The translations under genes and the position numbers were made by a program. Source: Conexibacter sp. (GTDB lineage Bacteria > Actinomycetota > Thermoleophilia > Solirubrobacterales > Solirubrobacteraceae). From it: a DNA stretch of 16,011 bases. The stretch is from NCBI GenBank assembly GCA_025964295.1, contig JAOPZD010000172.1, forward strand, positions 1 through 16,011, given 5' to 3'. This document shows positions 1 to 7,567 of this stretch, piece after piece (positions within the stretch are counted from its first letter, which is position 1; the number at the start of each line of letters is the position of its first letter). The notes under the pieces are model-generated. The model saw nothing but the letters and a program-made list of their open reading frames with translations, was not told the DNA's origin and did not search any database.

Positions 1-1300
1 CCTTGGCCGTCGCCGCGGCCTCCGGCGGCCCCGTGATCCCCGCCGCCTTCAGCGCGGCCGCCGCGACCGTGCGGCCCAGCGCCGCGCCGGCCACGTCGGT
101 GCTGCGCAGGTGGATCCCCGACCACACGCGCGCGTCGACGTTGTCCTGCGTCGCCTGGGCCCACTCGCTGTAGGTGCGGTAGATCCCGGGCGTCGCCGGG
201 CTGGTGATCGTGATCGGCTTGGCCGGATGCGCGCCGACGAGCACCGTCAGCGCCTGCTCGGCCGCGCCCGCGAAGCCGGTGTGGCCGCTGGGGTACTCCG
301 GGTGCAGCGGCGTCGCCAGCAGCGGCTTGAAGGCCGGGTCGTACGGCGTCGCCGGGTTCTTGTCGTCGGTGCTCAGCGCCGTCACCGGGCGCCAGCGCAG
401 GTACTTGTACTTCGACGCGTAGACCGCGATCTGCGCGTCGACCGTGGCCGCGTTGAACACCGCCACGACCTTCACGCGCGGCGCGACCGGCCGGCCGGCG
501 CCGACGATCGTGGCGCGCAGGATCTGGGTGAAGGCGCTCAGCGACGTCTGGGACCAGAACTTCGCGCTCTCGGTCTGCTCCGGCGTGCGGACGGTGGAGC
601 TCAGCGAGCCGACGCGGTCGACCTCCTGGAGGTCGGCGATCTCGGTCGGGGAGTCCAGCGCCGGCGGCTCGGGCGCGACGAACTTCGTCGCCACGTCGGC
701 GACGAGGAACGGCTTGGCGCGGCCCTGGCCGGACTGCACGCCGACGCCGAACGACGGCGGCGTCGGGCGCCAGACGCCCAGCGCGGCCGGCGGCGGCGTG
801 AACGGCGGGTTGACGGCGCTGACGTCCAGCCCGTCGCCCTTGCGGGCGGCGACCGCGTCGGCGGCGGCCTTGCGCCCCGCGGCCTTGCCGAGCTCCTTGG
901 CCTTGCTGCCCGGCAGCGGCCCGAGCGTCCGGCGGCGCGCGTCGTCGACGATCGACTTGGACGCGGGCAGCAGCTCGACGAGGGCGTCGTGCACCGCGGC
1001 CGACAGCGCGGCGCGCGTGGCGATCTCGCGGCCCGCCGGCGTGAGGTCCTTGGGCAGCGCGGCGATCGCGGTGTCGGCGGCGCCCCAGGCGATCGCCCAC
1101 GTGCGTGAGCCGGTCACCTGCAGGTTCCCGGCCGCCGGGTAGCCGGCCTGGACGACGACCTGGTCGGTCGCGTCGAACCAGAGCGCCACGGGGTCGGAGG
1201 AGGGGTTGGGCGTGAGCGACTGCGCGTGCGCCGCCGGGGCGGCGACGACCGCCGTGACGACGGCCGCGAGCAGGAGTGGGAGTCGGTGCGTGCGTGGCAT
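1..1300 (-). CDS. Vanadium-dependent haloperoxidase-like / PAP2-superfamily secreted protein (C-terminus cut by window edge)
   Basis: The frame is open from an ATG at 1300 to the left edge, giving 433 residues with the C-terminus missing. Residues 1-26 are a Sec-type signal peptide (basic start, Leu/Ala/Val core, Ala-Arg-Ala cleavage region), so the product is exported. The vanadate/phosphate-binding residues of the superfamily are all visible: K297 and R304 in KYKYLRWRP, S338-G339-H340 in HPEYPSGH, and R391 and H397 in ARVWSGIHLRSTD. The K-to-R spacing (7) and R-to-H spacing (6) are those of fungal vanadium chloroperoxidase. The family oxidises halides with hydrogen peroxide, or acts as an acid phosphatase using the same pocket; sequence alone does not decide between them. 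The gene diverges from the hydrolase at 1463. A TACAGT hexamer lies 8 bases before the ATG with no Shine-Dalgarno site, suggesting a leaderless mRNA. The family call is firm; substrate and cofactor are inferred. Confidence 0.9.
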   Translation of the reverse strand, partial: MPRTHRLPLLLAAVVTAVVAAPAAHAQSLTPNPSSDPVALWFDATDQVVVQAGYPAAGNLQVTGSRTWAIAWGAADTAIAALPKDLTPAGREIATRAALSAAVHDALVELLPASKSIVDDARRRTLGPLPGSKAKELGKAAGRKAAADAVAARKGDGLDVSAVNPPFTPPPAALGVWRPTPPSFGVGVQSGQGRAKPFLVADVATKFVAPEPPALDSPTEIADLQEVDRVGSLSSTVRTPEQTESAKFWSQTSLSAFTQILRATIVGAGRPVAPRVKVVAVFNAATVDAQIAVYASKYKYLRWRPVTALSTDDKNPATPYDPAFKPLLATPLHPEYPSGHTGFAGAAEQALTVLVGAHPAKPITITSPATPGIYRTYSEWAQATQDNVDARVWSGIHLRSTDVAGAALGRTVAAAALKAAGITGPPEAAATAK

Positions 1301-1308
1301 GGCGCGGC

Positions 1309-1314
1309 ACTGTA
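1309..1314 (-). promoter_or_regulatory. -10 hexamer TACAGT, leaderless-type promoter of the haloperoxidase-like gene
   Basis: TACAGT fits TANNNT and ends 8 bases before the ATG at 1300, so transcription would begin at or next to the start codon. No -35 TTGACA-like box is visible. The spacing matches five other genes in the window. Confidence 0.5.
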
Positions 1315-1317
1315 GCT

Positions 1318-1341
1318 CAAACTGCACAAAGCCGGTAGGAA
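1318..1341 (+). promoter_or_regulatory. Promoter-proximal element of the CocE-like hydrolase, shared with metY
   Basis: CAAAC, two bases, CACAAAG, four bases, TAGG. The same arrangement, with identical spacing, recurs at 2988-3009 before metY. The -10 candidate TAGGAA (1336-1341) lacks the final T of TANNNT and is therefore weaker than the others. It lies 7 bases before an ATG at 1349 that opens a 15-codon upstream frame ending at the TAA at 1394-1396. Confidence 0.4.
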
Positions 1342-1450
1342 TTTAGGGATGCTGGCCCTTGACGCGCTGTCCAGCGCCTGGTTGGCTCTCGGATAACCGG
1401 CACGCGGGCGTTCCGTTCTGGGCCCGCCGCCGCTCCGTCGTCCCCTCCTC

Positions 1451-1456
1451 GAGGAG
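1451..1456 (+). promoter_or_regulatory. Shine-Dalgarno GAGGAG positioning an ATC start
   Basis: GAGGAG is followed by a 6-base spacer and then ATC at 1463, exactly where the signal peptide of the hydrolase begins. No ATG, GTG or TTG is in frame between the upstream stop (TAA 1394-1396) and the GTG at 1724, which lies deep inside the conserved hydrolase fold. Confidence 0.6.
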
Positions 1457-1462
1457 CACCTC

Positions 1463-2986
1463 ATCTCCGCCCTGTCCCGGGTCCGCGCGGCGTCCGCCGT
1501 CGCCCTCATCGCCGCGCTGGCTCCCGCCGCCGCCCACGCGCAAGACACGACCGTCACGTCGTTCGACGGCACGCCGATCGTCGCCCACCTGTTCCCGGCG
1601 CCCGGGCTGGGCGCCGGCCGGCAGGCCCCGACCGTCCTCAACGGCCCCGGCTGGGCCGGCGCGGGGGAGACCGATCCCGGCAAGGGCCTGGTCAAGCAGC
1701 TCAACGACCTGGGGTACAACGTCGTGACCTGGGCGCCGCGCGGCTTCGGCGCCTCGGGCGGGCTCGTCTCGATCGACACCCCCGCGGTCGAGGGCCGCGA
1801 CACGAGCGCGCTGATCGACATGGTGGCCAAGCAGCCGTGGGCGCAGCTCGACGCGCCGGGCGACCCGCGGGTCGGCATGGCCGGCGGCAGCTACGGCGGC
1901 GCCATCCAGTACTCGACGGCGATCGCCGACCACCGCCTCGACGCGCTCGTCCCGGTCGTCGGCTGGCACAGCCTGACCACGGCGCTCTACAAGGACCAGA
2001 CGTTCAAGCAGGGCTGGGACTCGTTGTTGTACTCGTCGGGCCTCGGCGCGGCCAACGCGGTCGCCCCCGGGCTGGATCCCCACATCACCTCGGCCTACGA
2101 GCAGGGGCAGAAGTCCGGCGTCCTCAGCGCCGCCGACGCCGCGTGGTTCGCCCAGCGCGGCCCGGGCGACGCGGTCTCGAAGATCGCCGCGCCGACGCTG
2201 GTCGTCGGCGGCACGGTCGACACGCTCTTCCCGCTCGACGAGGACATCAAGCTCTACGACGCCATCAAGAAGGGCGGCGCGCCGGTCAAGATGGTGTGGT
2301 TCTGTGGCGGCCACGGCGAGTGCCTGACCGGCAACGGCGACCCGGGCGGCTCGGCGCCGTCGACCTTCGCGCTGGACTCGATCCACCTCAACCAGGTGAT
2401 GGCCGATTGGTTCGGCCGCTACCTCAAGGGCGACGCGAGCAAGGGCACGGGCCCGGGCTTCGAGTGGCTGGCCGACGACGCGAAGTGGCGCTCGTCGGCG
2501 ACGTGGCCCGCGAAGGCCGGCGCGCCGGTGGTCGCGACGGGCCGCGGCACGATCCACCTCATCCAGGGCTACGGCTCGGGCGAGGCGATCAAGGCGACGC
2601 CCGCCCCGGGGGCGGCCGCGCGGGCCGGCCTGCGGGTCACGGTCGTGGTCCGGCGCGCGGCGCAGCTCGTGGGCGCGCCGAAGCTCACGCTCACCTACGC
2701 CGGCCAGGGCACGCCGCGGCGCAACGCCAAGGTCTTCGCGCAGCTGGTCGACCTCAAGCGCGACATCGTCGTCGGCAACCAGGTGACGCCGATCCCGCTG
2801 ACGCTCGACGGCCGCCGGCACACGGTCACGCGCGAGCTGACGCCGATCGCCGCGGCCGCGGTCAAGGGCACGCGCTACACGCTGCAGGTCATCTCGAGCT
2901 CGAAGGTGTGGGCGCCGCAGCGCGGGACGGGGACGATCGCGGTGTCGCGGGCCAAGCTGGTCCTGCCGACGGTCCGCGCGGGGTAG
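1463..2986 (+). CDS. Secreted CocE/NonD-type (peptidase S15) alpha/beta hydrolase, probable ATC start
   Basis: From ATC 1463 the product is 507 residues: a signal peptide at about 1-26 (hydrophobic core, Ala-His-Ala cleavage site), an alpha/beta-hydrolase domain to about 330, then a beta-rich C-terminal domain like that of X-Pro dipeptidyl peptidases and cocaine esterases. The likely triad is S143 in GGSYGG, D253 in GGTVDTLFP and H284 in CGGHGEC. The family cleaves ester or amide bonds, some members acting on X-Pro peptides; the substrate here is unknown. The start rests on the GAGGAG Shine-Dalgarno site and on the signal peptide beginning right there. A CTG at 1472 is in frame but too far from that site. 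If automated callers start at the GTG at 1724 they lose the signal peptide and the first strands of the fold. The gene is transcribed divergently from the haloperoxidase-like gene. Confidence 0.87.
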   Translation: MSALSRVRAASAVALIAALAPAAAHAQDTTVTSFDGTPIVAHLFPAPGLGAGRQAPTVLNGPGWAGAGETDPGKGLVKQLNDLGYNVVTWAPRGFGASGGLVSIDTPAVEGRDTSALIDMVAKQPWAQLDAPGDPRVGMAGGSYGGAIQYSTAIADHRLDALVPVVGWHSLTTALYKDQTFKQGWDSLLYSSGLGAANAVAPGLDPHITSAYEQGQKSGVLSAADAAWFAQRGPGDAVSKIAAPTLVVGGTVDTLFPLDEDIKLYDAIKKGGAPVKMVWFCGGHGECLTGNGDPGGSAPSTFALDSIHLNQVMADWFGRYLKGDASKGTGPGFEWLADDAKWRSSATWPAKAGAPVVATGRGTIHLIQGYGSGEAIKATPAPGAAARAGLRVTVVVRRAAQLVGAPKLTLTYAGQGTPRRNAKVFAQLVDLKRDIVVGNQVTPIPLTLDGRRHTVTRELTPIAAAAVKGTRYTLQVISSSKVWAPQRGTGTIAVSRAKLVLPTVRAG

Positions 2987-2987
2987 A

Positions 2988-3011
2988 CAAACCTCACAAA
3001 GTGGATAGGGT
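2988..3011 (+). promoter_or_regulatory. metY promoter with TAGGGT -10 and shared CAAAC/CACAAAG element
   Basis: TAGGGT at 3006-3011 fits TANNNT. Upstream lie CAAAC (2988-2992) and CACAAAG (2995-3001), spaced as at 1318-1331. Transcription would start near 3018-3020, leaving a leader of about 50 bases before the metY start. The leader contains a possible short frame, TTG 3020 to TGA 3056-3058. Confidence 0.55.
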
Positions 3012-3056
3012 TTGGGGAGTTGCGCCCGCCGCGGCTCCCCGGCCCCATCCCGACGT

Positions 3057-3062
3057 GAGGTG
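3057..3062 (+). promoter_or_regulatory. Shine-Dalgarno GAGGTG of metY
   Basis: GAGGTG lies 6 bases before TTG 3069. It decides for the TTG over the in-frame GTG at 3060, which overlaps the site itself. The stop of the short upstream frame (TGA 3056-3058) overlaps this site. Confidence 0.6.
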
Positions 3063-3068
3063 TCCCCG

Positions 3069-4379
3069 TTGTCCGAAGAAGCCATCACCTACCGCCCCGA
3101 GACCGTCGCGCTGCACGGCGGCCAGTCGCCCGACCCAACGACCAACGCCCGGGCGGTGCCGATCTACCAGACCACGTCCTACGTCTTCGACGACACCGAG
3201 CACGCCGCCGACCTGTTCGCGCTCAAGACGCCGGGCAACATCTACTCGCGGATCATGAACCCGACGTGGGACGTGCTCGAGCAGCGCCTGGCGCAGCTCG
3301 AGGGCGGCGTCGCGGCGCTGGTCACCGCCTCCGGCCAGGCGGCGGTCACCTACTCGGTGCTCAACGTCGCCCGCTCGGGCGACAACATCATCTCGGTCTC
3401 CCAGCTCTACGGCGGGACCTACAACCTGTTCGCGCACACGCTGCCGCAGTACGGCATCGAGGTGCGCTTCGCCGACGCCGACGACCCCGGGTCGGTCGCC
3501 GCGCTCGTCGACGACCGGACGCGCCTGGTGTTCGGCGAGACGATCGGCAACCCGCGCCTGAACGTCCTCGACGTGCCGGCGTGGGCGGAGGCCGCCCACG
3601 CCCACGGCCTGCCGTTGATCATCGACAACACCGTCGCGACGCCGATCGGCTCGCGCGTCCTCGACCTCGGCGCCGACGTCGCCGTGCACTCGCTGACGAA
3701 GTTCATCGGCGGCCACGGCACCTCGATCGGCGGGGCGCTCGTCGACGCCGGCCGCTTCGACTGGGTCGCCAACGGCGCGCGCTTCCCGGGCCTGACGCAG
3801 CCCGACCCCAGCTACCACGGGGTCGTGTGGAGCGACGCGCTCGGGCCCGCCGCCTACATCGGCCGCGCCCGCACCGTCCTGCTGCGCAACACCGGCGCGG
3901 CGTTGTCGCCGTTCAACGCGTTCCTGTTCCTCCAGGGCATCGAGACGCTGCCGCTGCGGATGGAGCGCCACAACGCCAACGCCCAGACCATCGCCGAGTG
4001 GCTGGACGCGCACGACGGCGTGGAGTGGGTCGCCTACCCGGGGCTGGAGGGCGACAAGTACCACGACGTCGCCGGCCGGGTCCTGCAGGGCGGCTACGGC
4101 GCGCTGGTCACGTTCGGCGTCAAGGGCGGGCTGCAGGCGGGCCGGTCGTTCATCGAGTCGCTGGGCCTGTTCAGCCACCTGGCCAACATCGGCGACGCGA
4201 AGTCGCTGGCGATCCACAACGCCACGACCACGCACTCCCAGCTCAACGCCGAGGAGCTCGCGGCCGCCGGGGTGACGGAGGACACCGTGCGCCTGTCGGT
4301 CGGCATCGAGCACGTCGACGACCTGATCGCCGACCTCGACCAGGCCCTGGCCAAGGCGCGCGCGCCGCAGCCGGCGTAG
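3069..4379 (+). CDS. metY: O-acetylhomoserine aminocarboxypropyltransferase (sulfhydrylase)
   Basis: A PLP enzyme of the Cys/Met-metabolism family that replaces the acetyl group of O-acetylhomoserine with sulfide to give homocysteine; cytoplasmic. The product is 436 residues from TTG 3069, the usual length for MetY. Family blocks run in order: [12 protein letters not shown] near the N-terminus, [31 protein letters not shown] block, and the PLP-lysine motif [16 protein letters not shown] with K211 as the Schiff-base lysine. The long MetY-type insertions set it apart from cystathionine gamma-synthase. Its substrate would come from the adjacent metX, 22 bases downstream on the same strand and probably cotranscribed. 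A frame extension upstream to 3012 exists but starts inside the -10 region, so it is rejected. Homologues acting on O-succinylhomoserine or in sulfide scavenging are possible but less likely beside metX. Confidence 0.95.
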   Translation: MSEEAITYRPETVALHGGQSPDPTTNARAVPIYQTTSYVFDDTEHAADLFALKTPGNIYSRIMNPTWDVLEQRLAQLEGGVAALVTASGQAAVTYSVLNVARSGDNIISVSQLYGGTYNLFAHTLPQYGIEVRFADADDPGSVAALVDDRTRLVFGETIGNPRLNVLDVPAWAEAAHAHGLPLIIDNTVATPIGSRVLDLGADVAVHSLTKFIGGHGTSIGGALVDAGRFDWVANGARFPGLTQPDPSYHGVVWSDALGPAAYIGRARTVLLRNTGAALSPFNAFLFLQGIETLPLRMERHNANAQTIAEWLDAHDGVEWVAYPGLEGDKYHDVAGRVLQGGYGALVTFGVKGGLQAGRSFIESLGLFSHLANIGDAKSLAIHNATTTHSQLNAEELAAAGVTEDTVRLSVGIEHVDDLIADLDQALAKARAPQPA

Positions 4380-4402
4380 CGGCGCGGGCCAAGGCGCGCG
4401 CG
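4349..4402 (+). repeat. 16-bp direct repeat spanning the metY-metX junction
   Basis: GGCCAAGGCGCGCGCG occurs at 4349-4364, inside the last codons of metY, and again at 4387-4402. The second copy supplies AAGG (4391-4394), which sits 7 bases before the metX GTG, and the G of that GTG. A local duplication may have made the metX ribosome-binding region. Confidence 0.8.
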
Positions 4403-5508
4403 TGACGCGGCAGGCCGCGGCTCCGGCGGTCCGGCGGGTCGTCCTCTTCGACGAGGACGACCCGCTCGCGCTGGCCTGCGGACGCACGCTGGCGCCGGTC
4501 GAGGTGGCGTTCTGCACCTACGGCACGCTGGACGACGACGGGTCCAACGCGGTCTTCGTCTGCCACGCGCTGACCGGCGACGCGGTGGCCGCCGGTCCCG
4601 GCGGGTGGTGGTCGACGATGGTCGGGCCGGGGCGGCCGATCGACACCGACCGGTTCTTCGTCGTCTGCCCCAACCTGCTCGGCGGGTGCCAGGGGACGAC
4701 GGGGCCGTCCTCGGTTGACCCCGCGACCGGCAAGGCCTATGGGTTGGGCTTCCCGCCGCTGGCGATCGCCGATCTCGTGACGGTGCACCGGCGGCTGCTG
4801 GCGCACCTGGGCATCGTGCGGCTCGCCGTGGCGATCGGCGGGTCGATGGGCGGGATGCAGGTGCTGCAGTGGATGATCGACGCGCCGCAGGAGATCGCCG
4901 ACGCGGTGCTCGTCTGCGCGTCGGGACGGCTGAGCCCGCAGAACGTGGCGCTGTCGCACGTGGCGCGCCGGGCGATCCTCGACGACCCGGACTTCCGCGG
5001 CGGCGACTACGCGGCGCACGGCGTGCGGCCCGATCGGGGGCTGGCCTTCGCGCGGCGCCTCGCGCACGTGACGTACCTCTCGGAGGAGGGCATGGCGCAG
5101 AAGTTCGCGCGCGCGGAGCCTCCCGGGTGGGCTGGCGTGGACGACGGCGCGCGCTGGCTGGGGCCGGCCTACGACGTGGAGTCCTACCTCGAGCACCAGG
5201 CGGCAACGTTCCTGGAGCGCTTCGACGCGTTGTCCTACCTCTACCTGACGCGGATCATGGACGCGTTCGATCCGTTCGCGCGCGAGGTGGCCCTGTCCTC
5301 GCGCGCGCGGGCGTTGGTGGTGTCCTTCACGTCGGACTGGCGGTTCGGGACCGAGCACTCCGTCGCGCTGGCCGCGGGCCTGCGCGCGGGCGGCGTAGGG
5401 GCGGTGGCCGAGCGCGTGGTGGCGTCGCCGTGGGGGCACGACTCGTTCCTGCTCGACGTGCCGGAGTACCTGGAGGCGGTCAGGGCGTTCGTCGCGCGCG
5501 AGGCGTAG
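4402..5508 (+). CDS. metX: Homoserine O-acetyltransferase (MetX)
   Basis: An alpha/beta-hydrolase-fold acyltransferase that activates homoserine with acetyl-CoA for MetY; cytoplasmic. The product is 368 residues, the family's usual size. The sequence shows the HALTGD block, the substrate-loop block SVDPATGKAYGLGFPPLAI, the nucleophile elbow GGSMGGMQ with S148, then D312 in FTSDWRF and H346 in GHDSFLL, a complete Ser-Asp-His triad. The start is GTG 4402, with AAGG 7 bases upstream. It follows metY by 22 bases, so the pair forms a direct-sulfhydrylation operon. MetX-fold enzymes can use succinyl-CoA instead, and the residues that set acyl specificity were not checked by alignment; acetyl is inferred from the neighbouring metY. 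The stop codon TAG overlaps the -10 hexamer of the next gene. Confidence 0.94.
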   Translation: MTRQAAAPAVRRVVLFDEDDPLALACGRTLAPVEVAFCTYGTLDDDGSNAVFVCHALTGDAVAAGPGGWWSTMVGPGRPIDTDRFFVVCPNLLGGCQGTTGPSSVDPATGKAYGLGFPPLAIADLVTVHRRLLAHLGIVRLAVAIGGSMGGMQVLQWMIDAPQEIADAVLVCASGRLSPQNVALSHVARRAILDDPDFRGGDYAAHGVRPDRGLAFARRLAHVTYLSEEGMAQKFARAEPPGWAGVDDGARWLGPAYDVESYLEHQAATFLERFDALSYLYLTRIMDAFDPFAREVALSSRARALVVSFTSDWRFGTEHSVALAAGLRAGGVGAVAERVVASPWGHDSFLLDVPEYLEAVRAFVAREA

Positions 5509-5511
5509 GGT
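5506..5511 (+). promoter_or_regulatory. -10 hexamer TAGGGT overlapping the metX stop; leaderless-type
   Basis: TAGGGT begins with the metX stop codon and ends 8 bases before the ATG at 5520. No Shine-Dalgarno site lies between, so the downstream gene is probably transcribed from its own start as a leaderless message, although it follows metX closely. Confidence 0.55.
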
Positions 5512-5519
5512 GGCGCGCC

Positions 5520-7538
5520 ATGTCCCGACGTCTGTCCCCGTCCCGGGCGCTGCTCCTCGCGCTCGCCTCCAGCCTCGTGGCGGCCGCCGCGCCATCCGCG
5601 GCGCCCGCCGCCACCGCCTCGCCGTCCGGTCCCGGGTGCGACCGCCTCGACGACGCGGCGTGCCTGCTGCCGTTCCCCAACGACGCGTTCCGCCGCGGCG
5701 GGAAGGTGGTCCTGCGCACGTCGCAGATGCCGCGCAACGCCAAGGGCAAGGCGATCGACGCGACCGGTTGGAAGGGGCTGGACGGGTTCAGCCCGGGGTC
5801 GGTCATCCTCACCAAGGTGCCGGGGCTCCAGACCGACGGCGCGCTGAAGCGGTCCGGCGCGGTGTCGCTGAGCGACCTGTCGACCTACACGGCCAAGCGG
5901 GCGCCGGTGCTGGTGCTCGACGCCAGCACCGGGAAGCGCTGGCCGATCTGGGCCGAGTTGGACGACAACGCGAAGCCGGGCCGGCGGCTGCTGGAGATCC
6001 ACCCGGCCAAGAACTTCCTCGAGGGGCATCGCTACGTCGTGGTGCTGCGCTCGCTCAGGCGTGCCGACGGCAGCGCGATCCGGGCGGGCGGGCGCTTCGC
6101 CGCGCTGCGCGACGCGCGCGGCTCGGTCGGCGCCCGCTACGCGCGGATCTTCAAGGACATCAAGAAGGCGGGCGTCGCGCGCGACAAGTCCTTGTTCTTG
6201 ACCTGGGACTTCACGGTGGCGACCGAGAACGGGCTCGCCGGCCGGTCGCTGGCGATGCGCGACGCGACGTTCAAGGCGCTGGGCGACACGAACCTCGCCG
6301 ACGGCGTGGTCTCGGGCAGCGCGCCGGCCTTCACGTTGCAGACCAAGGCGCTGGACGGCGACCTCGCCAAGGACGCGGGGCGCTTCGCGCAGGTGCTGGA
6401 GGGCACGGTGCAGGTGCCGTGCTACCTGACCAACGGGTGCGCGCCGGGGTCGCGGATGACGATCGGCGCCGATGGGCTGCCCAAGCAGCAGGGGACGTAT
6501 GCGGCGCGGTTCACGTGCGTCGTGCCGGCGTCGGCGACGCCCGACCGCCCGGCGCGGCTGGTCCTCTACGGCCACGGCCTGCTGGGCAAGGAGACCGAGG
6601 TCCTCACCAACCCCGACATCCCGCCGATGGCGACCGAGGGCAACATGGTGCTCTGCGCGACGCCGTGGATCGGCATGTCGGCCGAGGACATCCCCAACGC
6701 CATCAACGTGCTCGGCGACTTCTCCGGGATGCCGACGCTGCCGGACCGCCTCCAGCAGGGGTTCTTGAACGCCTTGGTCCTCGGCCGTGCGATGGCGCAC
6801 CCGGGCGGGCTGGCGTCGTCGCCGCTGCTGCAGTCCGGTGGGCGGCCGATCGTGCAGACCGGCTCGATCGCCTACGACGGCAACTCGCAGGGCGGGATCG
6901 CGGGCGGGGCGCTGACCGCGCTGGCGCCGGATTTCACGCGCGCGGTGCTCGGCGTGCCGGGGATGAACTACAGCGTCCTGCTGCCGCGGTCGTCGGACTT
7001 CGACGCGTACTCGCAGGTGATGTACCCCGCCTACAAGGACGAGCTCGAGCGCCCGCTGATCCTCGACCTGGCGCAGCTGCTGTGGGACCGAGGCGAGGGC
7101 GACGGCTACGCCCAGCACATGACGGCCGACCCGCTGCCGGGGACGATCAAGCACACCGTGTTGCTCGACGTGGCGTTCGGCGACCACCAGGTGACGCCGT
7201 TCCAGGCCGACGTCGAGGCGCGGACGATCGGCGCGTCGATCCACGCGCCGATCCTGCCGGCGGGGCGCTCGCCGCAGCGGCGGCCGTCGTGGGGGATCCC
7301 GCCGGTGGCGTCGTATCCGTTCGCCGGGTCGGCGATCGTGTACTGGGACGCCGGACCGTCGCGGGTTAGCGTGCCGCCGCTGGCCAACACCCCCAACAAG
7401 GGGTTGGAGGATCCGCACGAGTTCGTCCGGCGGACGCCGGCGGCGCGGACGCAGAAGGCCGCGTTCCTGGCGCCCGGTGGCGCGCTCGTCGACGTGTGCG
7501 GCGGCGCGGCGTGCCTGGCCGCGCCGGACGTGGGGTAG
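5520..7538 (+). CDS. Large secreted alpha/beta hydrolase of unknown substrate
   Basis: 672 residues from ATG 5520, 11 bases after metX. Residues 1-33 are a signal peptide (Arg-rich start, long Leu/Ala core). The mature N-terminus carries CDRLDDAACLLPFPNDAF, a block typical of large uncharacterised exported actinobacterial proteins and similar to the N-terminal region of bacterial virulence-factor lipases (VolA-like). The second half has alpha/beta-hydrolase marks: YGHGLLGKE (oxyanion region), GNSQGG with S456 as nucleophile, FGDHQVTP with D555 as likely acid, and EDPHEF with H633 as candidate histidine. Several cysteines (for example in CDRLDDAAC, and VCGGAAC near the C-terminus) may form disulfides outside the cell. 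Lipase or esterase activity is inferred, not shown. The triad assignment for His is the weakest part. The extended frame upstream to 4869 is only a shadow inside metX. Confidence 0.85.
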   Translation: MSRRLSPSRALLLALASSLVAAAAPSAAPAATASPSGPGCDRLDDAACLLPFPNDAFRRGGKVVLRTSQMPRNAKGKAIDATGWKGLDGFSPGSVILTKVPGLQTDGALKRSGAVSLSDLSTYTAKRAPVLVLDASTGKRWPIWAELDDNAKPGRRLLEIHPAKNFLEGHRYVVVLRSLRRADGSAIRAGGRFAALRDARGSVGARYARIFKDIKKAGVARDKSLFLTWDFTVATENGLAGRSLAMRDATFKALGDTNLADGVVSGSAPAFTLQTKALDGDLAKDAGRFAQVLEGTVQVPCYLTNGCAPGSRMTIGADGLPKQQGTYAARFTCVVPASATPDRPARLVLYGHGLLGKETEVLTNPDIPPMATEGNMVLCATPWIGMSAEDIPNAINVLGDFSGMPTLPDRLQQGFLNALVLGRAMAHPGGLASSPLLQSGGRPIVQTGSIAYDGNSQGGIAGGALTALAPDFTRAVLGVPGMNYSVLLPRSSDFDAYSQVMYPAYKDELERPLILDLAQLLWDRGEGDGYAQHMTADPLPGTIKHTVLLDVAFGDHQVTPFQADVEARTIGASIHAPILPAGRSPQRRPSWGIPPVASYPFAGSAIVYWDAGPSRVSVPPLANTPNKGLEDPHEFVRRTPAARTQKAAFLAPGGALVDVCGGAACLAAPDVG

Positions 7539-7554
7539 GCGCGCGGCACGGCGC

Positions 7555-7560
7555 TAGTGT
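7555..7560 (+). promoter_or_regulatory. -10 hexamer TAGTGT of fgd, leaderless-type
   Basis: TAGTGT ends 7 bases before ATG 7568 and lies in the 29-base gap after the preceding gene. No Shine-Dalgarno sequence is present between it and the ATG. Confidence 0.5.
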
Positions 7561-7567
7561 GCGGGTC

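Noticed and set aside
110..1108. Long plus-strand open frames opposite the haloperoxidase-like gene
   Set aside because: They are Arg-rich antisense shadows of a high-GC gene with clear family motifs on the minus strand.
1359..1387. TTGACG followed 17 bases later by TTGGCT as a promoter of the CocE-like hydrolase
   Set aside because: The second hexamer is a poor -10. The CAAAC/CACAAAG-TAGG element shared with metY is better supported.
5241..7418. 725-residue minus-strand open frame
   Set aside because: Composition is Arg/Val/His/Asp-rich without any motif, and it lies antisense to metX and the 672-residue hydrolase, both of which have signal-peptide or catalytic motifs.
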